In this document: positions 1 to 6,106 of the stretch, piece after piece
How the letters are laid out: every line of letters begins with the position of its first letter
Position numbering within the stretch: the first letter of the stretch is position 1
NCBI GenBank assembly: GCA_902782915.1
Contig: CACZOV010000046.1
Coordinates: 1-6,164 of the forward strand
DNA: 6,164 bases
Origin: an uncultured Erysipelotrichaceae bacterium
GTDB taxonomy: Bacteria > Bacillota_I > Bacilli_A > RF39 > UBA660
Direction: 5' to 3'
Notes under the pieces: model-generated
Databases searched by the model: none
Told to the model about the DNA's origin: nothing
The model's input: only the letters and a program-made list of their open reading frames with translations
Made by a program: the position numbers and the translations under genes

Positions 1-1008
1 GAACTTGAAGAACTAAATAATAAAGAAAAAAATAGAATATTAAGTGATACTGTAAATGAAGAAGATATTGCATATGTGATATCAAAACTTACAAATATTC
101 CTTTAACTAAACTAGTTTCAAGTGAAAAAGAAAAATTATTAAATTTATATTCAAATATGAAAAAGAATGTAATGGGACAGGATGAAGCATTAAAGTTAGT
201 CTCTGAATGTATAATAAAGAGTCGAAGTGGTATTAAAGATCCAAATAGACCAATAGGATCATTTATCTTTTTAGGACCTACTGGAGTAGGTAAAACTGAA
301 GTTGCTAAAACTCTTGCTTATGAACTTTTTGATGATAAGACTCATATGGTTAGAATTGATATGAGTGAGTATATGGAAAAATTTAGTGTTTCACGACTAA
401 TTGGATCTCCTCCTGGATATGTTGGATATGAAGAAGGTGGAGAATTAACTGAAGCTGTAAGACGTAATCCATATAGTATAGTTTTATTTGATGAAATAGA
501 AAAAGCTCATCCAGAAGTATTAAATTTACTTTTACAAATACTTGATGATGGACGTATAACAGATTCAAATGGTCGTACAGTTGACTTTAAAAATACTATT
601 ATTATCATGACAAGTAATTTAGGTAGTGAATATGCATTAGAAGAAAAAAATGATTTAGTAATCAAAGAATTAGAAAAAACTTTTAGGCCAGAATTTATTA
701 ATCGAATTGATGAGGTAATTATTTTTAAGCCATTAACAAAAGAAGTAATTTATCAAGTACTTGATAAAATTATTCATGAAATAGAAATGAGACTTATTGA
801 TAAAAATATTAAATTAAAGTTAACTGATAAAGCACGTGATTACTTAGTTGAGATAGGATATGATGTTAACTATGGTGCAAGACCATTAAAAAGAGTTGTA
901 TCAAGGGAAGTTGAAACAATGCTTGCTAATAAGCTGATAAGTGGTGAAGTTCATTATGGTGAGTCTGTAACATTTGATTATCAAAACAATCAACTTATAA
1001 TAAAATAG
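1..1008 (+). CDS. clpB: ClpB-type disaggregase, C-terminal part (5' end outside window)
   Basis: The reading frame is open from base 1, so this is the 3' portion of a larger gene; about 335 codons are visible. The product is an AAA+ unfoldase that, in ClpB, rescues aggregated proteins in the cytosol together with DnaK/DnaJ/GrpE. The visible part is the end of the linker, then the second nucleotide-binding module: Walker A GPTGVGKT (274-297), the SPPGYVGYEEGG pore-loop region, Walker B VLFDE (481-495), sensor 1 TSN (610-618), arginine finger in FINRID (Arg codon 703) and sensor 2 GARPLKR (874-894). ClpB is favoured over ClpC because the segment after sensor 1 (NLGSEYALEE) has no [LIV]GF ClpP-docking loop and because LLQILDDGRITDS is ClpB-like. 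That segment is also shorter than in typical ClpB. The GTG at 76 is an internal Val codon, not a start, because ClpB-like sequence continues upstream of it. A strong terminator follows. ClpC cannot be fully excluded without the N-terminal half. Confidence 0.85.
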   Translation, partial: ELEELNNKEKNRILSDTVNEEDIAYVISKLTNIPLTKLVSSEKEKLLNLYSNMKKNVMGQDEALKLVSECIIKSRSGIKDPNRPIGSFIFLGPTGVGKTEVAKTLAYELFDDKTHMVRIDMSEYMEKFSVSRLIGSPPGYVGYEEGGELTEAVRRNPYSIVLFDEIEKAHPEVLNLLLQILDDGRITDSNGRTVDFKNTIIIMTSNLGSEYALEEKNDLVIKELEKTFRPEFINRIDEVIIFKPLTKEVIYQVLDKIIHEIEMRLIDKNIKLKLTDKARDYLVEIGYDVNYGARPLKRVVSREVETMLANKLISGEVHYGESVTFDYQNNQLIIK

Positions 1009-1040
1009 AGTTTAGATTTAATCTAAATTCTTTTTATTTT
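1008..1040 (+). terminator. Rho-independent terminator of clpB
   Basis: A 9-bp stem, GAGTTTAGA (1008-1016) with TCTAAATTC (1022-1030), contains one G-U pair and a short TTTAA loop. It is followed at once by TTTTTATTTT. The stem starts on the last base of the clpB stop codon. The arrangement is classical, and it separates clpB from the ligase gene downstream. Confidence 0.85.
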
Positions 1041-1186
1041 ATAAAATATATATAAATAAAATGTATTCATAACACAAAAAAAGAAATAAATAATACATAT
1101 ATTTGTATATTTATGTAAATTTTGATCCTTAATAAATCGTTGTTTTTAACTTATATTGTTTTTAATTCTTAGATTTCTTTAGAAAA

Positions 1187-1218
1187 ATTTAGTTAATTAT
1201 TTAAAGATTTAGTTAATT
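1187..1218. repeat. Two 12-bp direct repeats, 20 bp apart
   Basis: ATTTAGTTAATT occurs at 1187-1198 and again at 1207-1218, exactly 20 bp apart and so on roughly the same helix face. This spacing would suit paired binding of a regulator. In DNA this rich in A and T such repeats can also arise by chance. Confidence 0.35.
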
Positions 1219-1335
1219 GAATTACTTTTCTTCTTAATTATTAAATTTGTTTTAAATTTAAAGATTTGTTATAGTTTTTATTGCTTGCAGGAAATATTAT
1301 TAAAAAGTATTAATAGTAAAGTAGTGTAAGGTTTG

Positions 1336-1365
1336 TTGATTATTTAGTATAAAATATTTTATAAT
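1336..1365 (+). promoter_or_regulatory. Candidate promoter of the acyl-ligase gene
   Basis: A perfect TATAAT -10 hexamer lies at 1360-1365, with a weak -35 (TTGATT, 1336-1341) 18 bp upstream. Transcription would begin near 1372, leaving a leader of only about 14 nt that begins almost at the Shine-Dalgarno sequence. That is short, so the upstream pair TTGCAG/TATTAA (1285-1313) is a real alternative. Confidence 0.4.
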
Positions 1366-1385
1366 GATATTAATAGGAGGGAATT

Positions 1386-3329
1386 ATGCAATATATTAAT
1401 GGAGAAAGGTTCAATGAATTAAGAAATGATGGTTTAGTTGTAAATAGGAATGAAAGTAAAAAAATGAAAACAGGTTATGCTTCAATTGATAAACCATGGA
1501 TGAAATGGCATGAAGAGGGAAGTGATCTGTTAGAAATATCTGATGATAATTTTTATGATTATTTTATGCAGGAAACATGTTTTTATCCAAGTAGTACTAT
1601 ATTACTTGATATTTTAAATTTAAAAGGATATACAAGAAGTGATATTGAACATGAGGTAAAAAAACAAATTAAAATGTTTACAAATTTAGGAATAAAAGAA
1701 GGAGATACAGTTTCATTCATGATGTTAAGTGTTCCTGAAGTAATATTTATGTTCTTAGCACTTAATAAAATGGGAGCAATTGCTAATTTAATTAAATTTG
1801 ATGAAAGTCCTGAAAGAATTAATTATATGTTAAATTTAACAAATTCAAAATACTTTTTTGTAAATGATATAGACTTTATGATTTCTAATTCTAAAAAAGT
1901 TTTAGAGCTTAATAATAATTTAGAAAAGATAATAACTATTCCTGTTATGGAAAGTATTGAAAATTCTAAAACAAAAGGTTTTGAAATTAAAAAAAGAATA
2001 AATGAATTAGTATTAAAGACTCATAAATATCCTAAAGAACAAGCAGAAGAGTTAAAAGAATTTGAAGAATTAGAAAAATTAAAAAAAGAATTAAGTAGAG
2101 AAGATATTAATAGTAAAATTATTTCATATGCTACTTATAAAAACGTTTATTTAAAAGATGCAGCAGTTAAACTGATAAGAAAAGGTTCATCTAAAACTAC
2201 CTTAATTGTTTATACAGGTGGATCTACTGGTGATGCTAAAGGTGTTGAGCTTACAAATAAAAATTTAGTAGCTATGGCTCATGGACTTAAAAATAGTAAC
2301 TATGGATTTACATATGGGAAAACTTCTATGAATATTTTGCCACCAGCAATTGCTTATTATTTAAATGCAACTTGTGGACTAATGATTTGTGGTGTTAAAG
2401 TTACCCAAATACCAATGTTTGAAATAGAAAAATATGCTGAGTTAGTTGATACTTATAAACCAAATATTATTTTTTCTGGACCAATTCTTTTAAAAATATT
2501 AGCTGCATCAAATATTAAAGATTTTAGCTATTTATCAAGTCCTGCAAGTGGAGGAGATAAATTACATGTAGAAGAAGAAATGTTTATAAATTCTGAATTA
2601 AATAAAAAAGGTGCTGGAAATGTACAACAAGGTTATGGATCAAGTGAAGAAACAGCTGTTGCTACATGTAACCCATATGATAAAAGAAAAGTTGGTAGTA
2701 TTGGAATTCCAATGAGTGATGTAATTGTTTCAATATTTGATTATCAAACAGATAAAGAAATTCCTTATGGAAAAAATTTACAAGGAGAAATATGTATTAC
2801 AGGTCCAACAGTTATGAAAGGATATTTAAATAATCAAGAGGCTACTGATTACGTTTTAAGACTTCATTCTGACGGTAGAATATGGGCTCATACAGATGAT
2901 TTCGGTGTAATGGATGAAGATGGATTTATTTATCATAAGGGAAGAGCTAAAAGAATGTTAACAAGAAGTGGTACTAAATTATGGTTACCATCCCTTGAAG
3001 AAGAAATCCAAAAACTTAATCTTATAAAAGAATGCTGTGCAGTAAAACTAGATGATGAAGTTGAAAGAGAAGTTCCAGTTGTTCATGTTGTCTTAAAAGA
3101 TGATTCAAGTGAAGATGTAATATATCAAATTGATGAATATATTAAAAATAATTGTCCATCTAATTATAGACCTAAATATTATATTCTTAAAAGTGAATTA
3201 CCTTATACAGAAGTAAATAAAAAACTTGATTTTAAAACCTTAGAAAAAGAAAATATTTTAGATGAAGATAATTTTATTATTAATGGAATTATTATAAAAC
3301 CAAGAGTAAAAGTAAAAAAAATAGTATAA
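1386..3329 (+). CDS. AMP-forming acyl-CoA synthetase/ligase family protein
   Basis: This 647-residue protein belongs to the class I adenylate-forming (AMP-binding) superfamily, which activates a carboxylic acid as acyl-AMP and usually transfers it to CoA or a carrier protein. The start is ATG 1386 behind AGGAGGG (1375-1381). Visible motifs are the N-terminal GYASIDKPW (30-38), seen in clostridial acyl-CoA synthetases; P-loop YTGGSTGDAKGVE (276-288); YGSSEET (417-423) in place of YGxTE; TDDFG (503-507), where TGD is usual and Asp505 should bind ribose; the hinge region GRAKRML (519-525); and a C-terminal PYTEVNKKLDF with the candidate catalytic Lys612 or Lys613. All core motifs are present, so it is probably active. 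A charged, helix-rich stretch (about 200-245, many Glu/Lys) lies before the P-loop. There is no membrane segment. Lys/Ile/Val-rich residues form the C-terminal tail. The gene stands alone between two terminators, so the substrate cannot be inferred from context; a fatty or other hydrophobic acid is a guess. Confidence 0.85.
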   Translation: MQYINGERFNELRNDGLVVNRNESKKMKTGYASIDKPWMKWHEEGSDLLEISDDNFYDYFMQETCFYPSSTILLDILNLKGYTRSDIEHEVKKQIKMFTNLGIKEGDTVSFMMLSVPEVIFMFLALNKMGAIANLIKFDESPERINYMLNLTNSKYFFVNDIDFMISNSKKVLELNNNLEKIITIPVMESIENSKTKGFEIKKRINELVLKTHKYPKEQAEELKEFEELEKLKKELSREDINSKIISYATYKNVYLKDAAVKLIRKGSSKTTLIVYTGGSTGDAKGVELTNKNLVAMAHGLKNSNYGFTYGKTSMNILPPAIAYYLNATCGLMICGVKVTQIPMFEIEKYAELVDTYKPNIIFSGPILLKILAASNIKDFSYLSSPASGGDKLHVEEEMFINSELNKKGAGNVQQGYGSSEETAVATCNPYDKRKVGSIGIPMSDVIVSIFDYQTDKEIPYGKNLQGEICITGPTVMKGYLNNQEATDYVLRLHSDGRIWAHTDDFGVMDEDGFIYHKGRAKRMLTRSGTKLWLPSLEEEIQKLNLIKECCAVKLDDEVEREVPVVHVVLKDDSSEDVIYQIDEYIKNNCPSNYRPKYYILKSELPYTEVNKKLDFKTLEKENILDEDNFIINGIIIKPRVKVKKIV

Positions 3330-3333
3330 AATG

Positions 3334-3366
3334 AAAAAAGTATTAGAGAAATCTAATATTTTTTTT
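3334..3366 (+). terminator. Rho-independent terminator of the ligase gene
   Basis: TATTAGA (3341-3347) pairs with TCTAATA (3352-3358) across a GAAA tetraloop of the stable GNRA type. An upstream A-tract (3334-3339) faces a run of eight T (3359-3366), which lengthens the stem and supplies the U-tract. It ends the ligase transcript just before the next promoter. Confidence 0.85.
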
Positions 3367-3374
3367 AAAATAAT

Positions 3375-3403
3375 TTGAACTAAAACAAAATTTGTTTTAT
3401 AAT
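3375..3403 (+). promoter_or_regulatory. Sigma-A-type promoter of the kinase-like gene
   Basis: TTGAAC (3375-3380) and a perfect TATAAT (3398-3403) are separated by exactly 17 bp. The predicted transcription start is near 3410, giving a leader of about 18 nt before ATG 3428. This is one of the two best promoters in the window. It also shows that the in-frame TTG at 3392 cannot be the start codon, since it lies inside the promoter spacer. Confidence 0.85.
3381..3399. promoter_or_regulatory. 19-bp palindrome in the promoter spacer (candidate operator)
   Basis: TAAAACAAAATTTGTTTTA is a 9-bp perfect inverted repeat around a single central A. It fills the whole 17-bp spacer and takes in the first two bases of the -10. 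A repressor bound here would block RNA polymerase directly. I do not recognise the site as that of Rex, Fur/PerR, CcpA, LexA or CodY. The cognate protein is not encoded in the window. Confidence 0.55.
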
Positions 3404-3415
3404 AAATACATAGTA

Positions 3416-3421
3416 GAGGAG
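3416..3421 (+). promoter_or_regulatory. Ribosome binding site that fixes the kinase start
   Basis: GAGGAG ends 6 nt before ATG 3428, ideal spacing. Together with the promoter at 3375-3403 it selects ATG 3428 over the in-frame TTG at 3392, which would add 12 residues read from promoter and leader DNA. Confidence 0.85.
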
Positions 3422-3427
3422 ATTTAT

Positions 3428-5206
3428 ATGGAAAGTTTTTATTTTACCGCATTTGGTTTATTATTTTGTATTTTATTAATGATTATTTATTATCCTAAAA
3501 AGAAAGTAAATACTTTTGAAAATACATTATATTCTATTTTAATTATGGTTACTTTTTTAAGTTGTGTAGCAGAAACTTATTCTTTTATTATAGTACAAGG
3601 AGGAGTTGATTCTTATGCAATGAATTATTTAATTTCCTTGAAACTTTTATTTTCTTGCTTTCTTGCTTGGATTTATTTTTTCACTATTTATATTTTAATT
3701 GTTACTTTAGGTGATAAAAAAAATGAAGAGAAGATGAAGCAATTTATTAAAAATTCTATTTTACTTTATTTATTAATAGTTGCAATTGATGTATTCTTTT
3801 TACCAATTACAGTTACTAAAGTAGGTGAAATGTTATTACCAACAGGGACTGCTGTTAATTTACTATATGCTTGTGGTGGTATTTGTATTTTAACAATGTT
3901 AATTATTTTCTTTAAAAATATAAAAAATATTAAAAATAAAAAATTTGTTCCTTTATATTTATTAATTTTAATGTTTGGAGTAATTGTTTTAATTCAAAAA
4001 TTATTCCCACAATTATTAATCATAAATGGTGCCTTTGTATTCATTACCTTTGTAATGTATTTTACTATAGAAAATCCAGATTTAAAAATGATTGAAGAAT
4101 TAAATAAAAATAGATTTCTTTTAAATAAGACTACTGAAGAAAAATCTAACTTTTTATTTCTAGCATCTAGTCAATTAAAGACTCCTATTAAAAAAATTGA
4201 AGAATTATCTAATAATACTATAAGTTTAAATAATATAGAAAATATTAGAGAAAATATAAAAGAAATTAATAATTTATCTCAAAATCTATCTATCTTAGTT
4301 AATAATGTTTTGGATATATCTAGTTTAAGTTATTCAAATATCAAAACGGTAAACGATAAATATAATTTATTAAATTTAATTGAAAAAATTAAATTATTAG
4401 AAAAGAAAAAAGTTAGTGAATTGGTTGAATTTAGAGTTAATGTAAGTGATACAATACCAAAGTATTTATTTGGAGATTCTAAGTTACTTGAACAAGTATT
4501 AATTTCTATATTAGAAAATTCCATTAAATATACTAAGAATGGTTTTATAGAATTAAGAATTAATTCTATTATTAAATATGACATGGCAAGATTGATTTTT
4601 ACAATAGAGGATTCAGGTCTTGGAATGACAATAGATAAAGTAAATGAATTATTACTTGTTGATGATACACTAACTGAAGAAGAATTAAAAAGACTTGAAA
4701 CTAATAATGTTAATATGAATACTATTAAGAAATTAGTATCTAAATTAGGAGGTTATTTCACAATTAAAAGTGAAGTAAATAAGGGTACTGAGGTAAAAGT
4801 TGTAATTGATCAAAAAATAGAAAGTGAGTCAAAAGTAAGTATAAATAATTATTTAAATAAAGAAAGAATATTAGTTGCTACTAATAATAAAGAAATTTTC
4901 AATATACTTGCACCTTTAATAGAGAAACATGGTTATGATGTAGAAAGTTCAATTTATTCTAATGATATAATAGATAAAATACGTTTAAAAGAAGATTTTT
5001 CTTATATATTTATAGATGATAATTTAGATAAAAGAGCACTTGTTATCTTAAAAGAATTAAAGAAAAATGCCAAATTTAAAATACCAGTTATTATTATTTT
5101 GGATAAAGATATGGAAATGATTAAAGATCATTTTAAAGATGATGGATTTAAAGATTATATTTTAAAAGATAATTTACAAAGTGATTTAGAGAGAGTTTTA
5201 AAATAA
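3428..5206 (+). CDS. 7-TM hybrid histidine kinase-like protein with degenerate catalytic motifs
   Basis: This 592-residue membrane protein has the layout of a hybrid sensor kinase. About seven hydrophobic segments (roughly 3-22, 33-55, 67-94, 108-127, 143-163, 173-192, 196-214) come first, then a linker, a HisKA-like helical hairpin (about 238-310), a HATPase region (about 350-455) and a receiver-like domain (about 478-592). The fold signature of the H-box is clear (NFLFLASSQLKTPI, 241-254), but the histidine position is Ser248 and the next Glu is Gln249. In the N-box the first Asn is Ser360, while Asn364 and Lys367 remain. G1 DSGLGM (395-400) is intact. The G2 GLGL is replaced by NNVNMN (426-431), though LGG and GTE beyond it persist. 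In the receiver the Asp pair is Thr485-Asn486 and the conserved Thr is Leu558; Asp530 and Lys580 are kept. His-autophosphorylation is therefore unlikely, and a sensing or scaffold role is inferred. The frame is clean, so it is not an ordinary pseudogene. DUF421 follows 52 bp later. Confidence 0.85.
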   Translation: MESFYFTAFGLLFCILLMIIYYPKKKVNTFENTLYSILIMVTFLSCVAETYSFIIVQGGVDSYAMNYLISLKLLFSCFLAWIYFFTIYILIVTLGDKKNEEKMKQFIKNSILLYLLIVAIDVFFLPITVTKVGEMLLPTGTAVNLLYACGGICILTMLIIFFKNIKNIKNKKFVPLYLLILMFGVIVLIQKLFPQLLIINGAFVFITFVMYFTIENPDLKMIEELNKNRFLLNKTTEEKSNFLFLASSQLKTPIKKIEELSNNTISLNNIENIRENIKEINNLSQNLSILVNNVLDISSLSYSNIKTVNDKYNLLNLIEKIKLLEKKKVSELVEFRVNVSDTIPKYLFGDSKLLEQVLISILENSIKYTKNGFIELRINSIIKYDMARLIFTIEDSGLGMTIDKVNELLLVDDTLTEEELKRLETNNVNMNTIKKLVSKLGGYFTIKSEVNKGTEVKVVIDQKIESESKVSINNYLNKERILVATNNKEIFNILAPLIEKHGYDVESSIYSNDIIDKIRLKEDFSYIFIDDNLDKRALVILKELKKNAKFKIPVIIILDKDMEMIKDHFKDDGFKDYILKDNLQSDLERVLK

Positions 5207-5234
5207 CTCTTTTTTGTATAAAAAAAAAGTTATT
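5202..5234. other. Hairpin across the kinase/DUF421 junction
   Basis: AATAACT (5202-5208) pairs with AGTTATT (5228-5234). After a C-A mismatch, six T (5210-5215) pair with six A (5221-5226), leaving a GTATA loop. The stem covers the kinase stop codon and the in-frame TTG at 5214. The bases just after it (GGTTATTTTAAA) are not a strong U-tract, so complete termination is unlikely. Attenuation, RNA processing or a weak terminator are possible. Confidence 0.5.
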
Positions 5235-5249
5235 GGTTATTTTAAAAAT

Positions 5250-5255
5250 GGTGAT
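5250..5255 (+). promoter_or_regulatory. Ribosome binding site that fixes the DUF421 start
   Basis: GGTGAT matches the 3' half of the Shine-Dalgarno consensus AGGAGGTGAT. Its register places ATG 5259 at normal distance. The alternative TTG at 5214 has no such site and falls in a hairpin, so ATG 5259 is preferred. Confidence 0.65.
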
Positions 5256-5258
5256 ATC

Positions 5259-5966
5259 ATGAATAGTCTTTTAATGATGATTATTAAAGGAAGTATTGCA
5301 GTTATTTATCTATTTTTGGTAATAAAAGCTTTAGGGAAAAAACAAATAAGTGAATTAAATATTTTTGATTATATTATAGGACTTTCATTAGGTAATATTG
5401 CAGCTGAGATGACTGTTAATGATGATATTACTATACTTGAAGGACTTATATCTATGACTATTTATGGAATTTTTAGTTTATTTGTATCTTTTATAACTGA
5501 AAAAAGTATTTATGCAAGACGTTTAATAACTGGAGAACCGGTTATTATAATGGAAGATGGTAAAATAAGTAGAGAGCAATTAAAAAAATGTAAAATTGAT
5601 ATAAATGATTTACTTCAAGATGCAAGAGAAAGTGGTTATTTTGATATAAGTGAAATCAATTATGCTATTATGGAACCATCTGGTAAGATTAGTTTTTTAC
5701 CTAAATCAAAATATCATTCTGTAACACCAAATGATATGAAATTAAAAGTTAATAATAATGGTTTAACAGCCAATTTGATTCTTGATGGAAATATCATGAC
5801 TAATAATATAAAAACAATAGGGCATGATACAAAATGGTTACTTAAAAGATTACAAAATGAAGGGTATAATGATCCTAAAGATCTATTATTAGTAACATGC
5901 GATAATAAAGAAAAGTTAACAATTTATAGAAAAGATGAAAAGATAGATACTACTGTATTAGAGTAA
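5259..5966 (+). CDS. DUF421 (YetF-like) membrane protein
   Basis: This 235-residue protein matches the DUF421/YetF family of Firmicutes membrane proteins. Three hydrophobic segments lie at about 4-24, 35-52 and 58-80. Between the first two is the family hallmark LGKKQISELNIFDY (25-38; compare GKRQIGEL.PFD in relatives). The cytoplasmic part begins with GEPVIIMEDGKI (92-103) and continues through a segment ending in DARESGYFDISEINYAIMEP (121-140) and SGKISFLPK, typical of the family's soluble domain, then a second, less conserved region to the C-terminus. The length is normal. The biochemical role is not established; family members have been linked to envelope and spore-membrane properties in Bacillus, which does not prove function here. 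ATG 5259 was chosen from the GGTGAT site and the usual family N-terminus; TTG 5214 would add 15 basic/polar residues. No separate promoter is evident, so it is probably co-transcribed with the kinase-like gene. Confidence 0.85.
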   Translation: MNSLLMMIIKGSIAVIYLFLVIKALGKKQISELNIFDYIIGLSLGNIAAEMTVNDDITILEGLISMTIYGIFSLFVSFITEKSIYARRLITGEPVIIMEDGKISREQLKKCKIDINDLLQDARESGYFDISEINYAIMEPSGKISFLPKSKYHSVTPNDMKLKVNNNGLTANLILDGNIMTNNIKTIGHDTKWLLKRLQNEGYNDPKDLLLVTCDNKEKLTIYRKDEKIDTTVLE

Positions 5967-5980
5967 CTATCTTTTATATT
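5938..5980 (+). terminator. Probable terminator at the end of DUF421
   Basis: AAAAGATAG (5938-5946) is complementary to CTATCTTTT (5967-5975). After an A-A mismatch, TACT (5948-5951) can pair with AGTA (5962-5965). The stem spans the stop codon, and its 3' arm runs into CTTTTATATTATT. It is AT-rich and therefore weaker than the other two terminators, but well placed. Confidence 0.5.
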
Positions 5981-6001
5981 ATTAAAAAAATCATAAATTT
6001 G

Positions 6002-6030
6002 TTGATATTTTTTTTTAGATATGCTATATT
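6002..6030 (+). promoter_or_regulatory. Extended -10 promoter of rpsF
   Basis: TTGATA (6002-6007) and TATATT (6025-6030) are 17 bp apart, and TGC (6022-6024) makes an extended -10. The spacer begins with a T-run. The predicted start is near 6037, giving a leader of about 70 nt. The strength fits a ribosomal protein operon. Confidence 0.85.
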
Positions 6031-6036
6031 ATGTAC

Positions 6037-6106
6037 GAAGTAATTTGTAACTTCAATATACTTCTTGGCTCAAAAAGAGTCCATTAGTCCAAAAGGAGGT
6101 GTTAGG
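6037..6106 (+). promoter_or_regulatory. Structured 5' leader of rpsF (possible S6:S18 autoregulatory element)
   Basis: The leader holds two pairing regions. GAAGTA (6037-6042) can pair either with ACTTC (6050-6054, five bases) or with TACTTC (6059-6064), two mutually exclusive options. Next, TGGCTC (6066-6071) pairs with GAG-T-CCA (6077-6083) over an AAAAA loop with one bulged T. TTGG (6065-6068) could instead pair with CCAA (6089-6092) beside the ribosome binding site AAGGAGGTG (6093-6101). Firmicutes rpsF leaders are known to bind the S6:S18 complex. I do not see that motif's conserved CCG, so the assignment is tentative. Confidence 0.4.

Larger units (their letters stand above)
1041..1374. 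other. Long AT-rich intergenic region, no gene seen
   Basis: I see no credible coding sequence, tRNA or recognisable riboswitch here; the ATG at 1061 is stopped after three codons. The region is low in complexity and holds short tandem-like repeats: TTGTTTTTAA at 1140-1149 and 1156-1165, ATTTAGTTAATT at 1187-1198 and 1207-1218, and TTTAAAGATTT at 1200-1210 and 1257-1267. Weak promoter-like pairs occur, such as TTGCAG (1285-1290) with TATTAA (1308-1313) at 17-bp spacing. It probably holds the regulatory region of the downstream ligase gene. Confidence 0.6.

Noticed and set aside
383..568. Open frame of 61 codons on the reverse strand
   Set aside because: It lies antisense to the highly conserved Walker/pore-loop part of clpB, has no ribosome binding site of its own that I can see, and its translation is low in complexity.
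1041..1374. CRISPR array, tRNA or known riboswitch in the gap
   Set aside because: The repeats are short and lack regular spacers, no cloverleaf or T-loop sequence is seen, and no GC-containing conserved riboswitch core is present.
3392..3427. Upstream TTG start for the kinase-like protein
   Set aside because: The TTG falls between the -35 and -10 of a strong promoter, upstream of the predicted transcription start, and has no ribosome binding site. ATG 3428 has both.
4330..4584. Open frame of 84 codons on the reverse strand
   Set aside because: It is antisense to the HATPase region of the kinase-like gene, whose frame shows clear domain motifs. AT-rich DNA readily yields such shadows.
3428..5206. 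Kinase-like gene as a simple decaying pseudogene
   Set aside because: The frame is intact over 592 codons, promoter and ribosome binding site are strong, and fold-defining residues around each lost catalytic residue are preserved.
5214..5258. Upstream TTG start for the DUF421 protein
   Set aside because: It lies within a hairpin 7 nt after the kinase stop and lacks a Shine-Dalgarno sequence; family proteins begin close to the first membrane segment, as from ATG 5259.
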